Below are positions 13,801-25,100 of a DNA stretch of 64,000 nucleotides, one piece after another. Numbering within the stretch: the stretch's first letter is position 1; the number at the start of each line of letters is the position of its first letter. A program made the translations under genes and the position numbers. Location of the stretch: contig JAODUO010000556.1 in assembly GCA_025642075.2 (NCBI GenBank), forward strand, positions 38,501 to 102,500, in the 5' to 3' direction. A model generated the notes under the pieces. It was not told the origin of the DNA and did not search any database. It saw nothing but the letters and a program-made list of their open reading frames with translations. This DNA comes from Ridgeia piscesae. Taxonomy: Eukaryota > Annelida > Polychaeta > Sabellida > Siboglinidae.

Positions 13801-14125
13801 GATGTTTTTATTAGGTAATCATTAAATAGATATGGCATGTTAGGCGGTTAGCCCCATGCCGAAATCGTTACCGCAAGCTGCCGTTCAGCCCGGTCCCAGG
13901 GGACGTCCCAGGTACACCATAGTCATACTCGAAGATAAACAAATTGGGCGATAAAAGGGGCAATGTGTAATTTTCATCAACTGGAACGTAATATTGAATA
14001 TTTCGAATTGGAACACTTCCTTTTGATGTATTGCTGAGGCTCAGTTTGTGTAATTAAACAATATTTGCATGGGGGAATAAATTATATTTGTTTTAGGAAA
14101 TCATCTTACCCATGGGCGCAGCCAT
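4224..14125 (-). CDS. NUBP2: Cytosolic Fe-S cluster assembly factor NUBP2
   Basis: Eight minus-strand exons: 14125-14110, 11640-11513, 10724-10636, 9730-9621, 8983-8829, 5782-5672, 4991-4922 and 4372-4224. They join with matching phases into a 275-residue protein; human NUBP2 has 271. It is an MRP/Nbp35-type P-loop ATPase that with NUBP1 forms the cytosolic scaffold for Fe-S clusters. Visible motifs are the deviant Walker [40 protein letters not shown], the C-terminal CPHC pair (MSGFVCPHC, then SECSNVF in the next exon) and FSKGGGE. As expected for NUBP2, the N-terminal four-Cys motif of NUBP1 is absent. The start is inferred: a 16-nt exon reading MAAPM before a GTAAG donor completes a codon with the next exon, whose own first ATG follows a CTGTTTGCAG acceptor. 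The donor after exon 2 is unusual (GTCGGT). The gene is head-to-head with the MXRA7-like gene. Confidence 0.94.
4520..4809 (-). repeat. dispersed ~285-bp repeat, copy A (NUBP2 intron 7)
   Basis: Closely matches 9764-10051 in the same orientation from the AGATGTTTTCCTGTCTG phrase to the ACAATTAACAGCTTA phrase, with a few per cent substitutions. No coding potential is shared between the copies. Its class is unknown. Strand is assigned arbitrarily. Confidence 0.85.
6128..8395. repeat. 30-bp minisatellite, about 75 copies, NUBP2 intron 5
   Basis: The unit reads GAGAACGAGAGGGAAAGAGA plus CAGGGGAATG on the + strand. Copies from about 6358 to 7140 are almost identical; both flanks are diverged, with indels after 7300. 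The strand is almost pure purine, so the NUBP2 sense strand is pyrimidine-rich. Because the period is a multiple of three, long open frames appear on both strands (Arg/Glu-rich on +, Ser/Phe/Leu-rich on -), but none has gene context. Confidence 0.97.
9764..10051 (-). repeat. dispersed ~285-bp repeat, copy B (NUBP2 intron 3)
   Basis: Second copy of the repeat at 4520-4809, in the same orientation, beginning 34 bases upstream of NUBP2 exon 4 in the direction of transcription. Confidence 0.85.
10436..10570. repeat. ~39-bp tandem repeat, about three copies
   Basis: Successive phrases of the form CTTTGAGTGGATGGAATTGG followed by AATCGGACTGCAAT, diverged from each other. It lies in NUBP2 intron 2, just downstream of exon 3. 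Confidence 0.75.
10828..10857. repeat. (TA)n microsatellite
   Basis: About 15 uninterrupted TA dinucleotides in NUBP2 intron 2. Confidence 0.95.
12105..12345 (+). mobile_element. degraded LINE 3' coding relic
   Basis: With frame breaks, the + strand reads [19 protein letters not shown], then [10 protein letters not shown] and a [14 protein letters not shown] end. This is the C-terminal signature of RTE-like LINE proteins (FGHV-R followed by GKR-RGRP). It lies in NUBP2 intron 1, antisense to the gene. There are internal stops and no full domain. Confidence 0.55.
12585..12750 (+). mobile_element. SINE 3' domain, truncated copy
   Basis: Matches the 3' part of the SINE at 31510-31850: GGATGCTTCCCAGAGAAG, a T-rich link, then CTTTGAGCAGTCCCGGGGAC and GGATATTGCGCTATATA. 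The tRNA-like head is missing, so this is a 5'-truncated copy in NUBP2 intron 1. Confidence 0.65.
12955..13420. mobile_element. non-autonomous DNA transposon (MITE-like)
   Basis: About 465 bp bounded by inverted ends TAGGACGTTTCA and TGAAACGTCCTA. The interior is GC-richer than its surroundings. It contains a short + frame (13103-13294) starting [17 protein letters not shown] with closely spaced cysteines. The target-site duplication is not clear, so termini are set by the inverted repeats only. Confidence 0.6.
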
Positions 14126-14796
14126 TTATAAGCAGAGGAGACGCGATGCCTATCACGTTGATTCTGAAACATCAAAATTGGACATTGGATTAATATTAGG
14201 GATAAACGGTCTGTCCTAATCAGTATGTGTCTCTTCTATGACGATAATATTTGGTAGGAGTGCTAGCGGGCCTATAAGTTAGAGTAGTTCAAAATATTTT
14301 GTTAACACCCCCGAGCCATCTAGGATTTGTATCTTTATTGGCAGGAATTAATTTAGTTTACAAATGTGTAAATCACTATTTATTGATCACTCTGGAGATG
14401 GAATACTGTGAGACATTTTTACATCAACGTGTTTTGTGGACTTCTAACAAGAAATTTACGTATTTTCTAAAATTCCCATGCAATATGACAAAACAAACAA
14501 GAATTAAAGCCACTGTATCAGCTAGAAGCGTTCGTTAATTCTGCTAATAACTGAAATTAAACCATATTAAATTTGTTTGCAACGTGCACATGAATAATCA
14601 TAATTACAAAATTGTCGGTATTCTTATTAATTCTAACGTAATCAAGAAACTGATGACATAAAACTATTACTGTTGGGCAATTTCTGTGGAAGTGTCGCCA
14701 CCTATCGACGAAATGTAAAGGTAAATAAAACGATGTTTTCGTAAGATTGGCGTACATAATCTTACCTGGAATTGCGTCTCCTCAAATCTATGCACT
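14126..14796. promoter_or_regulatory. shared upstream region of NUBP2 and the MXRA7-like gene
   Basis: About 670 bp separates the two divergent start codons, which suggests a bidirectional promoter. No clear TATA box in a useful position or other named element can be identified. It includes an AT-rich stretch with no competing gene. Confidence 0.4.
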
Positions 14797-17700
14797 ATGA
14801 ATTTGGAAATTGTTTATATTCCAACGTCTTTGTGGTTAGCGTGTGCAAGTGTTATAACTGTGTTAGCGGTTATCTTCGGATATGTTTACACGCATACCAA
14901 AAGATCAAAACAGTCGACGGAAATCGTCACACCGTCAGCGTCGCCAGGAACGCCAAAGACAAAGTCAACAGGTGACAGTGACAGCATGAAGGAGACAGAC
15001 GAGGCGGTAGAAGACAGTACTACAGAAGACGGCTCCAAGGAACATTTCGAAACCGGGAAATGGCCAACAGGTACATTTTAGTTTTGATATGATCATTGTT
15101 TATATTTTGTGCGAATGTTCTTTCACAAAGAAAATTTTAAAGTGTACAAAAAATGACGTCAAAAACTGAAAATGACAGCTCGTCTTCGTAATTAAATGGG
15201 TCAAATGAAAACAACAGTCACACAGCTCAATTGTGCATGGTATGATTGATCAGCGTGGAAGAACGCTAAGATGATGATAATCTTCATGAAGGGAAATTTA
15301 TAAGAACTCAAGAATTACAGACCGATATGTCTACTGTCAAACATCTATAAAATACTCACGAAAGTACTAACAAAATGGATATAGTATAGAGATGACATTT
15401 GACAAAAACCAGGGACAAGAACAAGCTGGATTCAGAAGTAGGTACTCAACGACAGACCACATCCATATCGTAAACCAACTGAAGGAGAAGTGCAGAGAAT
15501 ATAATATCCCACTCTGCATCGCATTCGTCGACTATGAGAAAGCCTTCGAATCAGTGCAAAGTCAAACAGTACTGACCTCACTTCAAGAACAAGGGATAGA
15601 TTAAGAAGATGTGTACATCGAACTCCTGAAGGAAATCTACACAAACAGCTCGATGACAGTCCACCTACACAAACAAAGCAATGTTCAAGCAACAAGATCA
15701 ACATCAGGAGAGGAGTACGACAGTTCACAGCAACACTCGAAAGCATATTCTGACGACTGAATTTGGAAACCAGAGCCTTGAAGATAGACAGCGAATATCT
15801 TAGTCATTTTCACTTCGCCAACGAAGTTGGCGGAAGGAAACTATATTACCTTCCGACTTGACACTGACAGGAAGCGAATTCCACAGAGTTGGTGCAGCAA
15901 CCGAGAAAGCTCGGGTCCCAGCTTTCGTCTTAACCCGAGGGATGTAAAGTGTGTTACTACTGGTTGAGCGTAGCTCTCTGGAATTCCTTGCTGGAGTTAG
16001 CATTGAGTTTAGATATGTTGGTTGTTTAGATGCGAGTGCTTGATAGGATATTGTGCAAATCTTGAAAATAATGCGATAATGCACAGGGAGCCAGTGCGAT
16101 GATTTTAGAAGCGGCACCGAGCTAGAAAAACGAGGAGAATGCGTGAGCCACATGAGCTACAGCAAATGCTACAGCATTAGCTGATGAAAGTGAAAATCAG
16201 GGTCTGAAGATGAACAAGTCGAAGATAAAGGTGATCATTGGAAACGACACACCAATATATGTCAACAACACTCAAATCGAGAATGTTGTAAGCTACATCT
16301 TCCTGGGACAGAGACACAGCACCAGAGACAAAAACCAAGACAAGGAGATTCAAAGAAGAATCACGGCTGGATGGACAGCATTCGCCAAGCACCACGACAT
16401 CTTCAAGGGTAACATTGGAACATGCGTGAAGACCCCCTTAAAGAGACAAGTGTACAACTCATGCATACTTCCAGCAATGACACATGGTGCGGAAACCTGG
16501 GCACTCACCACCCAAGCAAAGAACAAGCTAGCAGCCGCACAAACAAAGATGGAAAGGAGTATGTTAAACATGTATATACCGGGACAGAAAAACAAATATC
16601 TGGGTAAGAGAAAAGACAAAAGTCACAGACGTGATTGAACAAGTCAGAAGACGGAAGTGGATCTGGGCAGGGCACGTCAGCAGGATGCGAGATAACCGAT
16701 GGACACTGCGTATCACCACTGGGAAACCCTACAAAAGGAAAAGACCTAGAGGTAGACTGGCGAGACGTTGGAGAGATGAACTAGACGACTACTGGAAGCG
16801 TACCATCTGGCAGAGGATAGCACAGGATAGGCAGACGTGGAAGCAGCATGCTGAGGCCTTCATCCAACACTATGGCTGCACAATGATCATGATTGATCAA
16901 TTATAATTAGTTGTTTTAACTACAATCATGTCTTGATTAAACACGTTGAGAAAAAAAAAGTCAAGAGGAGAATAATATTAAAAAAATTGGAAGTTTCAGG
17001 AATCGATAACAGAAAATGTTAATGCGAGTTAGTAATTTAGGATAGCCTACAATTTCTCAAAATATCAGCAGACCAGTTAACTTTAAAGCTTATTGATTTG
17101 CAACTATAGGTATATTTTCGCAAGTAATTAAATACCTCAGGTTGTCTCGGCTTCAAACAGACTCACCCAATTCAAGTTTATATATTAATCTTGTGAGACA
17201 CATATTAGTATCTTATAAGAGTTAAATGTCATTGAGATATCCACTTATAACATTTAATCAAGATTCCAAGCATGGTGGGTGGTACTGTGCCTGATGCTTC
17301 ACTTCAATCCATGACTAAGTACTGGTTCATAGATTATATTTATAGAACATAAATTTATATCAAGTTACAATGGTGAAATTTGTAATCACCAGATATTTTG
17401 CCAATCGTGAAACTTGCTCTGATATGTTGATTTTGAACTGATTCATTAAAACAATGATCTAATCAGTATATTTTTATTGCTGTTATTTTATATTATGTTG
17501 ACAACATAAGTATTGGGGGGTATGTCTGAACATAGAAATCGAATTACAACAACATTAATTAACATTAATGTTATGTAGATATAGACAGGTGATTTGTGTT
17601 ATTTGGTTAATTAAGTCACCAGAAGAAAACTGTCCAGCCAGGTAATTGCTGTCAAGAAATGTTCTGCTTAATTAACTGACACTAACATTGTCAGTTGCTA

Positions 17701-18705
17701 TGGTAACCAGTGTGGTATATTATAGGTACAATGAAAGGCTATGTAGTGTTAACACCTGTTTCCTGTAACTGGTCAGTGAGCTGCTAATTAACACTGGTGA
17801 CTACATGGTCAGTCATTAGCAGACCAGCTGTTTCCCTTGACACCTTATGTCTTATTATTAGATGGGTGTGGGGGAAGAGCAGGTGAAATGTAATTAGTGG
17901 GAGTCTCTTGGAGATCAATTCCATAATATTTAGCCAGCGTTGGTCTTCACAAAATCACGGAAACATGATAATTTGTAAGGTTCTGGTAAACATGTTCAAG
18001 AATGACATTGATAGGGAAAGTGTTATTTATAACAAGGCTCATTTAATATTTTGATATCATTTGCATGGGTAAATGGAAACATTAATTGGCTGTGCTTAAA
18101 GTAAAAAATGCTCATTGTGAGTAGTTTAAAATGTTTAAAACTTTTGATTGTTTAACACTGAAAATGCCATAAAGTATAGTATAATTAATATACTGTTATT
18201 ATTACTGGCTATCATTATCAGGCTTATTTGTAAAACATATTTTTAGCACAGGTGTATTTTTAATGGCCCGTACCCATGTACGTGGTGTATTCTATTTTGA
18301 GAACATTTACTTGCTTCTAACACTGCACTCATTTGACCAAATCTCCTGTTAAAACATCTGTAAGAATATAACATCATGATAATTAGTAATATCTTTCTGA
18401 GAAGTATCTCTGTCTGACTTAAAGTGCAACATGTTGTAGACGACGCAACGGGGGAGTGTCCGTCCAATGCAGTGCCCGACCCGCTGAGGTTCTGCGAACA
18501 CATCCAGAGTGAGGTGAAGAAGGCAGAACACAAGTATGCGGCGAAGAAGCTCCAGGAAGGAATGACGACACAACAGATCGCGGAGGAACGCTCCATACAG
18601 CAACAGCAGCTGGCGGCCATCTTTCAGATGATGGAGGAAGACTCGGATAAGTTTGGCATCGCGTCCATGGGGGACATGAAGGAGCAGATGAAACTGTACA
18701 TGTAG
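14797..18705 (+). CDS. MXRA7: MXRA7-like single-pass membrane protein
   Basis: Two exons, 14797-15070 and 18440-18705, encode 179 residues. The donor is ACAG/GTACAT and the acceptor GTTGTAG; the split codon restores Asp. The N-terminus has one membrane segment (about residues 6-29, PTSLWLACASVITVLAVIFG), then a basic KRSK stop-transfer and a Ser/Thr/Glu/Lys-rich linker. The C-terminal third is helical and ends QQQLAAIFQMMEEDSDKFG then MKEQMKLYM. It resembles vertebrate matrix-remodelling-associated protein 7 in layout and in the conserved QLAAIF-MME-FG block near the end. MXRA7 has no defined biochemical activity, so none is assigned. The intron is loaded with LINE relics, and a 39-bp minisatellite starts at the stop codon. 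A likely poly(A) signal is AATAAA at 19288-19293. Confidence 0.82.
15262..16925 (+). mobile_element. RTE-like LINE relic (reverse transcriptase to C-terminus), interrupted
   Basis: Reads, with stops and frameshifts, LKNYRPICLLSNIYKILTKV, EQAGFRSRYSTTDHIHIVNQ, then FVDYEKAFES (RT motif A). After an insertion come ADESENQGLKMNKSKIKV, LPAMTHGAETWAL and a C-terminal WAGHVSRMRDNRW block with RPRGRLARRW. This order is typical of RTE-type endonuclease-reverse transcriptases of invertebrates. The RT catalytic FADD box reads FANE and is the point of a second insertion. The endonuclease domain is missing. It is inactive and lies in the MXRA7 intron. Confidence 0.85.
15826..16150 (-). mobile_element. 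L2-like LINE 3' fragment nested in the RTE relic
   Basis: Minus strand reads HWLPVHYRIIFKICTISYQA, then STSSNTLYIPRVKTKAGTRA and FSVAAPTLWNSLPVSV. This is the C-terminal end of L2/CR1-group reverse transcriptases. The host element resumes immediately on its right with HELQQMLQH and ADESENQ. Orientation is opposite to the host, so this is a later, 5'-truncated insertion. Confidence 0.85.
16926..18439 (+). other. rest of MXRA7 intron, no recognisable feature
   Basis: AT-rich sequence without open frames of note, tandem repeats or recognisable mobile-element protein remains. Confidence 0.5.
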
Positions 18706-19137
18706 GGGGTGAAGCTATAGGGGGCTTGTACATGATTGCCCTCGTGTGAATCTGTACGTGTATGGGAGTTGTACATAGTCTCGTATGAAGCTGTACATGT
18801 AGGGAACTTGTACATTGTCTAGTACGAAACTATACATGTAGGGGACTTGTACAATTGTCTCATATGAAGCTGTACATGTAGGGGACTTGCACAATGTCTC
18901 CTATGAAGCTGTACATGTAGGGGAATTGTACTGTTGTCTTGTATGAAGCTGTATGTGTAGGGGACTTGTATGTTATCTTGTATGAAGCTATACATGTAGG
19001 TGAATTGTACGTTGTCTTGTATGAAGCTGTACATGTAGGGGACTTGTATGTTATCTTGTTTGAAGCTGTACGTGTCGGGGATTTGTATATTGTCTCGTAT
19101 GAAGCTGTACATGTAGGGGACTTGTACATTGTCTCCT
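18690..19137 (+). repeat. 39-bp minisatellite overlapping the MXRA7 stop codon and 3' UTR
   Basis: About eleven copies of GAAGCTGTACATGTAGGGGA plus CTTGTACATTGTCTCGTAT. The first copy is the end of the coding sequence itself: the last codons read AAACTGTACATGTAG, which is the core of every unit. Copies diverge by substitution, and the first two are irregular in length. The period is a multiple of three, which creates shadow frames on both strands. Confidence 0.9.
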
Positions 19138-19293
19138 AGTTCATGTTATGGCAAATGTGTAATTCATGTTACATAATATTTGCTATTACGCACTCAGAGG
19201 ATATACATTATAGATGGGCCAGTGGTGAAATACATATTATTAAAATTATATACACATAAATCAATATTATACATATTATAAAAATATAATAAA

Positions 19294-22063
19294 TTTATTG
19301 GTCATTAATCAAATTCAAGAAAATAAAACTATGATTGATTTTCTTGAGTTTGCTTAATGGTCAATAATTTATTTATATACACTAATGGTGAACTACATGT
19401 ATTATTAAAAAAAGATATCATTAATGTTATCAGAACTGGGGTATATGAAAATACAATGTTACGATCATATACAATAAAATACACGTGCCAATTAAAATAC
19501 AATTTCATCGATTAGCCAATCAAGGAACAATTTGAACTAGTGTGAGAGTACACACAAAAAACTGGTGCATTATGTTGGCACAAATTGATGTCATTCAACA
19601 TGGGGAATAGATCAGAGATTAAATGACATTAGTTTCATGTAGCGTTATAGTAGGTTATACATAAGTGTTTTTATGACCTCTGACTGGAGTGAAACTCCAC
19701 CACATCATAACAGGAACTGTCGTTGGATGTGTGCAGTGGTGCACCATAGACTTATCTGTGAATATGTTGTTACTGGAGGGCAAGATTCCTGCAGTCCACT
19801 GATGCTTATGCAGGTTAATTGTTACGGGTTTAGCCATAATTTGCATAGCACTAACTCAAATCTGGGGTCGATCAAAACATGACATTGAATGTAAGAGTGC
19901 ATGTCAGCTATGTCTATGTATGTGAAGAAACGCCGTCCTAATTACCAGGTTCAGTACATTCCAGTTACGTGTAAGTTCATCGTTAATTGGAATTTGTCGG
20001 TGAATGTTGCGTGTAGGAATTGTTTATGCACATGGTTGTGATTATCAGGTATGCATACTGCAATGTTGTTTACGTCCATATTAAGTATACTGTGTAGAGA
20101 TGAAAGAAAGTGTGTATAATTTTGTGTTAACTATATGTTAGAGGGAGGCTACCTGTTCCTACTTTGGCCCTATTGTTTCAGCAGTGGGAACCTGCCAGCT
20201 TCAAAGCAGTAAGTGTCAATTCTCAATAGGTATCTGTAGTGGCCATTTACAAATTGGCGAATGGTTTATTTACAATTTGGACATTTGCTGGGGATAACTT
20301 TCAAATTGAGTATGGTTTTAGGCTTACCGGTGTTAATACATAACTATACGAACAATGTACTATGTATACTGCCAGTAATATTTATTATATTTAATACAGT
20401 ATGTGTTGCAATCAGGCTGTTAGATTAGTATCAAGGTGTAGTTGCTAGAGTCATTAACAGTAATACAAATTATAAACAAGCAATTTATTGGATGTGTTTG
20501 GTTCAACATGTGGGATGACTAACAACCAATTATATTAGATGGTGGAACTAAAAACAGTAACAATGCAACGGGTTTAAAGACATTGCTTCCTAGGATGTAG
20601 ACTAGTTGTGAAAAAGGCTTTTTTATCTGTTGTGCCCTGGTTAAGCAAATATCCATGACATGGTGTATTTAGATTTTACATTTTGTTTATATTTATCTGT
20701 GCCATTGTGGCTAATTGTATGTTTCTATTTATTTATTTTCCCAGGGACAGTTTGCTTGTTCAAATTATAGCAAGGTAAAATATATGTATGTTTTGTGAGA
20801 CTCTAGGATGTACCATGTTTGGAATAGTCGTCTGATGCTTACATTGTGTTCTTTTTATTGCAATACTCAGCAAAATTATAATTTTCCAGTCTACTCATAC
20901 ACCATGACAGCCTCATCTATACAATATATTTACCACTATTTATTTTATATCTGTATTGTTTGTGTTTTTGTTATTAAACTCATGACTTATTGCAATTTGT
21001 TTCTTGTTACATGAAGTGTATGCACATTTTACATAATCTGTTGAAATATTAATATGTAAGTAAAGTAAAACCTAATTTATCCAAACACACCCATAAACAT
21101 TGGCATTATTTGGCGCAACAGCACCTCAACTGTGGAATGAATTATCGGTGAACATTCATGCATCCGGGATATTATCTATGTTTAGAAAGGGTTTAAAGAC
21201 GTATCTTTTTATTAGACATTTCAATTCATTCAAATTGTTTTGAAATGACGGACATTGCTTTAGAATTTCTTTTTAGTGTCATACACGTTTTAATCAGTGT
21301 TTATGTTTTATATTAATTTATATAATTATTTACCTACACAGTTTTAGTAAAGGTTTTAATTTCATATTAATTTATATAATTTACGTACCAAATTTTAGTA
21401 CTATCTTAAAAGCAGTGTTTAATTTATTTTAAATAAATTTATATAATTTACATACAGAGGTTTACTAGTACATCTTAAAACCCAACCAAAAAAAAAACCA
21501 AAAATTTTTTAATTTTTAAAATTTAAAATTTATATAAAAAAATTTTTTAAAAAAATTTTCCTTTTTTTTTATTAAATATTAACCAAAAAAAATTTAAGTT
21601 TCTTTTTTCAAATTTTTAGTTTGTTTTTAAATACAAGTGAAGTGTCACTAATAACGGTCACACACTGAGTCTTGAGTGCTTGAAGTAACCATAGTAACAA
21701 TACTAATTTCCTGTATTTTACAGGAATAATTTTGGACTGAGGTCTTGTGACAGGCAAAATGAATTCAAGGGGCAGTTCTAAGAAAATTATCCAAGCTAGT
21801 AAACATGTTTTTGTAGCAGGGATACAAAAATTGTGTACTGGGCAGCCAAAGTAGGTCGGCTAGCTCAGTCACAGAGGCCCACCCAGTGACTGGGGACTAA
21901 CTTTCCAACGTAAAGATTACTTGTGCTATTTCATGAAGAGGTCTAGGAAACAATTGGGGGGATGAAAAGAGGATGGAGAAGAAGAAGTAAGAGGTCCTTC
22001 CCCATCATATAAAAAAACTAAGATATACAAATGTACCGGTAATTATTTGTATATGACATGTAT
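19294..22063. other. intergenic, MXRA7-like to EME (convergent)
   Basis: No gene is seen. It contains the L2 relic at 21105-21246, an A/T homopolymer-rich stretch at 21480-21620 and otherwise unremarkable AT-rich DNA. Confidence 0.5.
21105..21246 (+). mobile_element. L2-like LINE C-terminal relic
   Basis: The + strand reads GATAPQLWNELSVNIH, then FRKGLKTYLF just before a stop. This is the usual last segment of L2-group reverse transcriptases (AP-LWN-LP, FR--LKT-LF). Confidence 0.65.
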
Positions 22064-22069
22064 TTTATT
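22064..22069 (-). terminator. poly(A) signal of the EME gene
   Basis: AATAAA on the minus strand, 94 nt past the EME stop codon. Confidence 0.5.
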
Positions 22070-22163
22070 CTACCATTCATATCATTATATATATAATTAT
22101 GTTCAATAAGGTTAGCAGCTGAGATGTCCAGTTATTGTCCGGTTTCCTTGTCTAGTGCTTCGG

Positions 22164-25100
22164 TCAAGAGATGACTAGATTAGGGTCCGTGGCAGTGAGG
22201 AGCTGGTGGACACGGCGAGAGAGCTCCTTCCCAATCCTGCGGGACGTTGACAGCACTCCTGCCCCTCGACGCACCTACGACAGGAACATGGTCACTCTCA
22301 ACACCCATGACAGGAATATGGTCACTCTCAACAACCTTGACAGCAGTATGGTCACTCTCAACACCCATGACAGGAATATGGTCACTCTCAACATCCACAA
22401 CAGGAACATGGTCACTCTCAACACCCATGACAGGAATATGGTCACTCTCAACACCCATGACAGGAACATGGTCACTCTCAACATCCATGACAGGAATAAG
22501 GTCACTCTCAACACCCATGACAGGAATAAGGTCACTCTCAACACCCATGACAGGAATATGGTCACTATCAACACCCATGACAGGAATATGGTCACTCTCA
22601 ACACCCATGACAGGAATATGGTCACTCTCAACACCCATGACAGGAATATGGTCACTCTCAACACCCATGACAGGAACATGGTCACTCTCAACATCCATGA
22701 CAGGAACATGATCCCTCTTAACACCTACTACAGGAACACGGTCACTCTCAACACCCGTGATATGAACATGGTCACTCTCAACACCCATGAAAGGAACATG
22801 GTTATTCTCAAAACCCATGACAGGAACATGGTCCCTCTTAACACCTACTACAAGAACACGGTCACTCTCAACACCCGTGATATGAACACGGTCACTCTCA
22901 ACACCCATGAAAGGAACATGGTTATTCTCAACACCCATGACATGACAGGAACATGGTCACTCTCAACACCTACAACAGGAACACTGCCACTCTCCTGTAT
23001 ATACATTGCATGCATACTGAAGCTCTATAATAAAACCTGACTTCCTGGTATTTTCCGGTAGTTGTCTGGTTGTTTTTGAGCACGTTCACTGATGGTGCTT
23101 AAAACTACTGTTTTTGGCAGGAAATTCCAAATGTCCACCACATGTTGAACTAAAAATGTGTCTCCTTATTTCCCTATTACTTCAGCATTGAAAGTTTCAT
23201 TTAGTGGCCACATGTACCTTCAAAAAAAAAATTATATATAAGTGTTTAATAAACATATTATGTGAAATAATTATTTATTTAATAATGTCTCTTCGTAATG
23301 TACAATAAGTTAGTCGGTAAATTTAATTCTTTTAATTTTGCTTTATATATTAAATTGTTTAATCCTGGGACCAGGACTTCTCTGTATAGCATAGTATCAT
23401 TTTGATACTATGGAGACCAGACTGACACATGATACTCCAGTGATGGGTGTACCAAACCATCTCGACACCCATGTTCATTACATACAGGGTGTTGAATTTA
23501 AGCACATTTGCACCAAAAACAATTATTGGGTCATGAAATAATTGGGCTAGTGAATGTATTTTTTCCATCTAAACGCCTTGCATTGTGGACATCAAACTTT
23601 CAGGAGTTCATCTACGTAAAATCACAAGTAATGTTTTAAGGGTTCGATCAGGACATTAGACAATTTGTTTGCAATGTTCCACATATCTACGGTTCTTTAT
23701 AAAAGTAACAATTGTAGTAACTGTTCAGATTTACATACACATGCAGTTAGTTAAATTGTTTTAACATTTTCTTCTGTATATACAGCTGTATGTCGACAAT
23801 CACATTTATTTTGGTAGTTTAAAGTAATGATGACAAAACATTAGCAGAAAGTAAACTTGAAATAATATTGCCAAAGCCCTGAGGTGATAGCTGTCATTTT
23901 ACAAATAAAGGCCATTTCATATTGTAAAACACATTGCTTAAACAAAATCTATTTGAAGCAATGTTGTCATAATGGTACAAACAGGATGATTATGTTGCAA
24001 TTTGGTCACACATTGTTGCAGAAGTTTGTTGCAGTGACAAATTATCTGTCACGAGATGTAAACATGATCCACGTGGCAAAGATAAAATAACATCTCTACT
24101 ATTTTGACATCACAACGTTCAAGTTGGTGGTGGATAAAGCTGAAATGCAAGAGAGCAGCCCAATATATTTTGACCTAATATATCTTGACCCAATATATCT
24201 TGACCTAATATATGCACCTGGTTTGACACCGGTCAAATACTGCTGCTAACATACAAGACACACTTACCAAAATATCCTGCAGCAGTTCCTCTGCACATTT
24301 CTCTGTGGGGCACATCTTGTATGCCTGAAACAAAATAGTTCCGTAACTGCACGTCTTAAAGGTGAACCTTTGTTTTTTTGCTGGAAATGAATTCGCATTT
24401 GCTACTTCTAAAATTACATGTATTCTCATATTGTCAATTGGATTGTGTCCACAGCTCACACGTTTCAACGTTTCCAGCTTTCAGGCCATGATCAATCAAT
24501 ACATTTTATTTTAACACCACATATTTCTACAAAGAAGACTCAGGGGTGCTTACGTGTCAAAATAAAAAATATGTTACAAATGTAAAAATTACATTACAAC
24601 ACAGTGTATACGGCCTACATATTACATAAGATCACCATATTAAAAGTATACATTGCGATAGTAACACAATGCACAGAATTATGTAAACAATTAAGCAAAG
24701 GCCGGTTTAAACAAAAAAGTGTTCAGGTCCTTCCTAAAATGTCCAGAAACACGGTGTGACCTCAGATGTAACGGAAGCGAGTTCCAAAGTGAGTGTCCTG
24801 TGCATGAAAAAGCTCGTCGGCCGAAACGTTCCATGTTAATCACAGGCATGACGAGAGCCGAAAGGAGACTGCGATAAGGAACAAAAGCTGTTACACTTTC
24901 AGCAAGATAGTGTGGACTGTTAGCTTGCATAGCACGTTGCATCAAAGTAAGAAAGTAAGAAAATATGCATACAAAATACTGACTACATACCAACTTGCAA
25001 AAAAGCCGCATACCTGATAGAGTAACCATGGTGATGGATATTCAGCAACGATTGCATTTGCCATGTCAGCACTGACGTTCTTAAATTGCTGCAACTGTTG

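Noticed and set aside
22171..23040. Repeat protein of ten-residue units (HDRNMVTLNT)
   Set aside because: Another product of a 30-bp array; the start overlaps the real EME last exon on the opposite strand.
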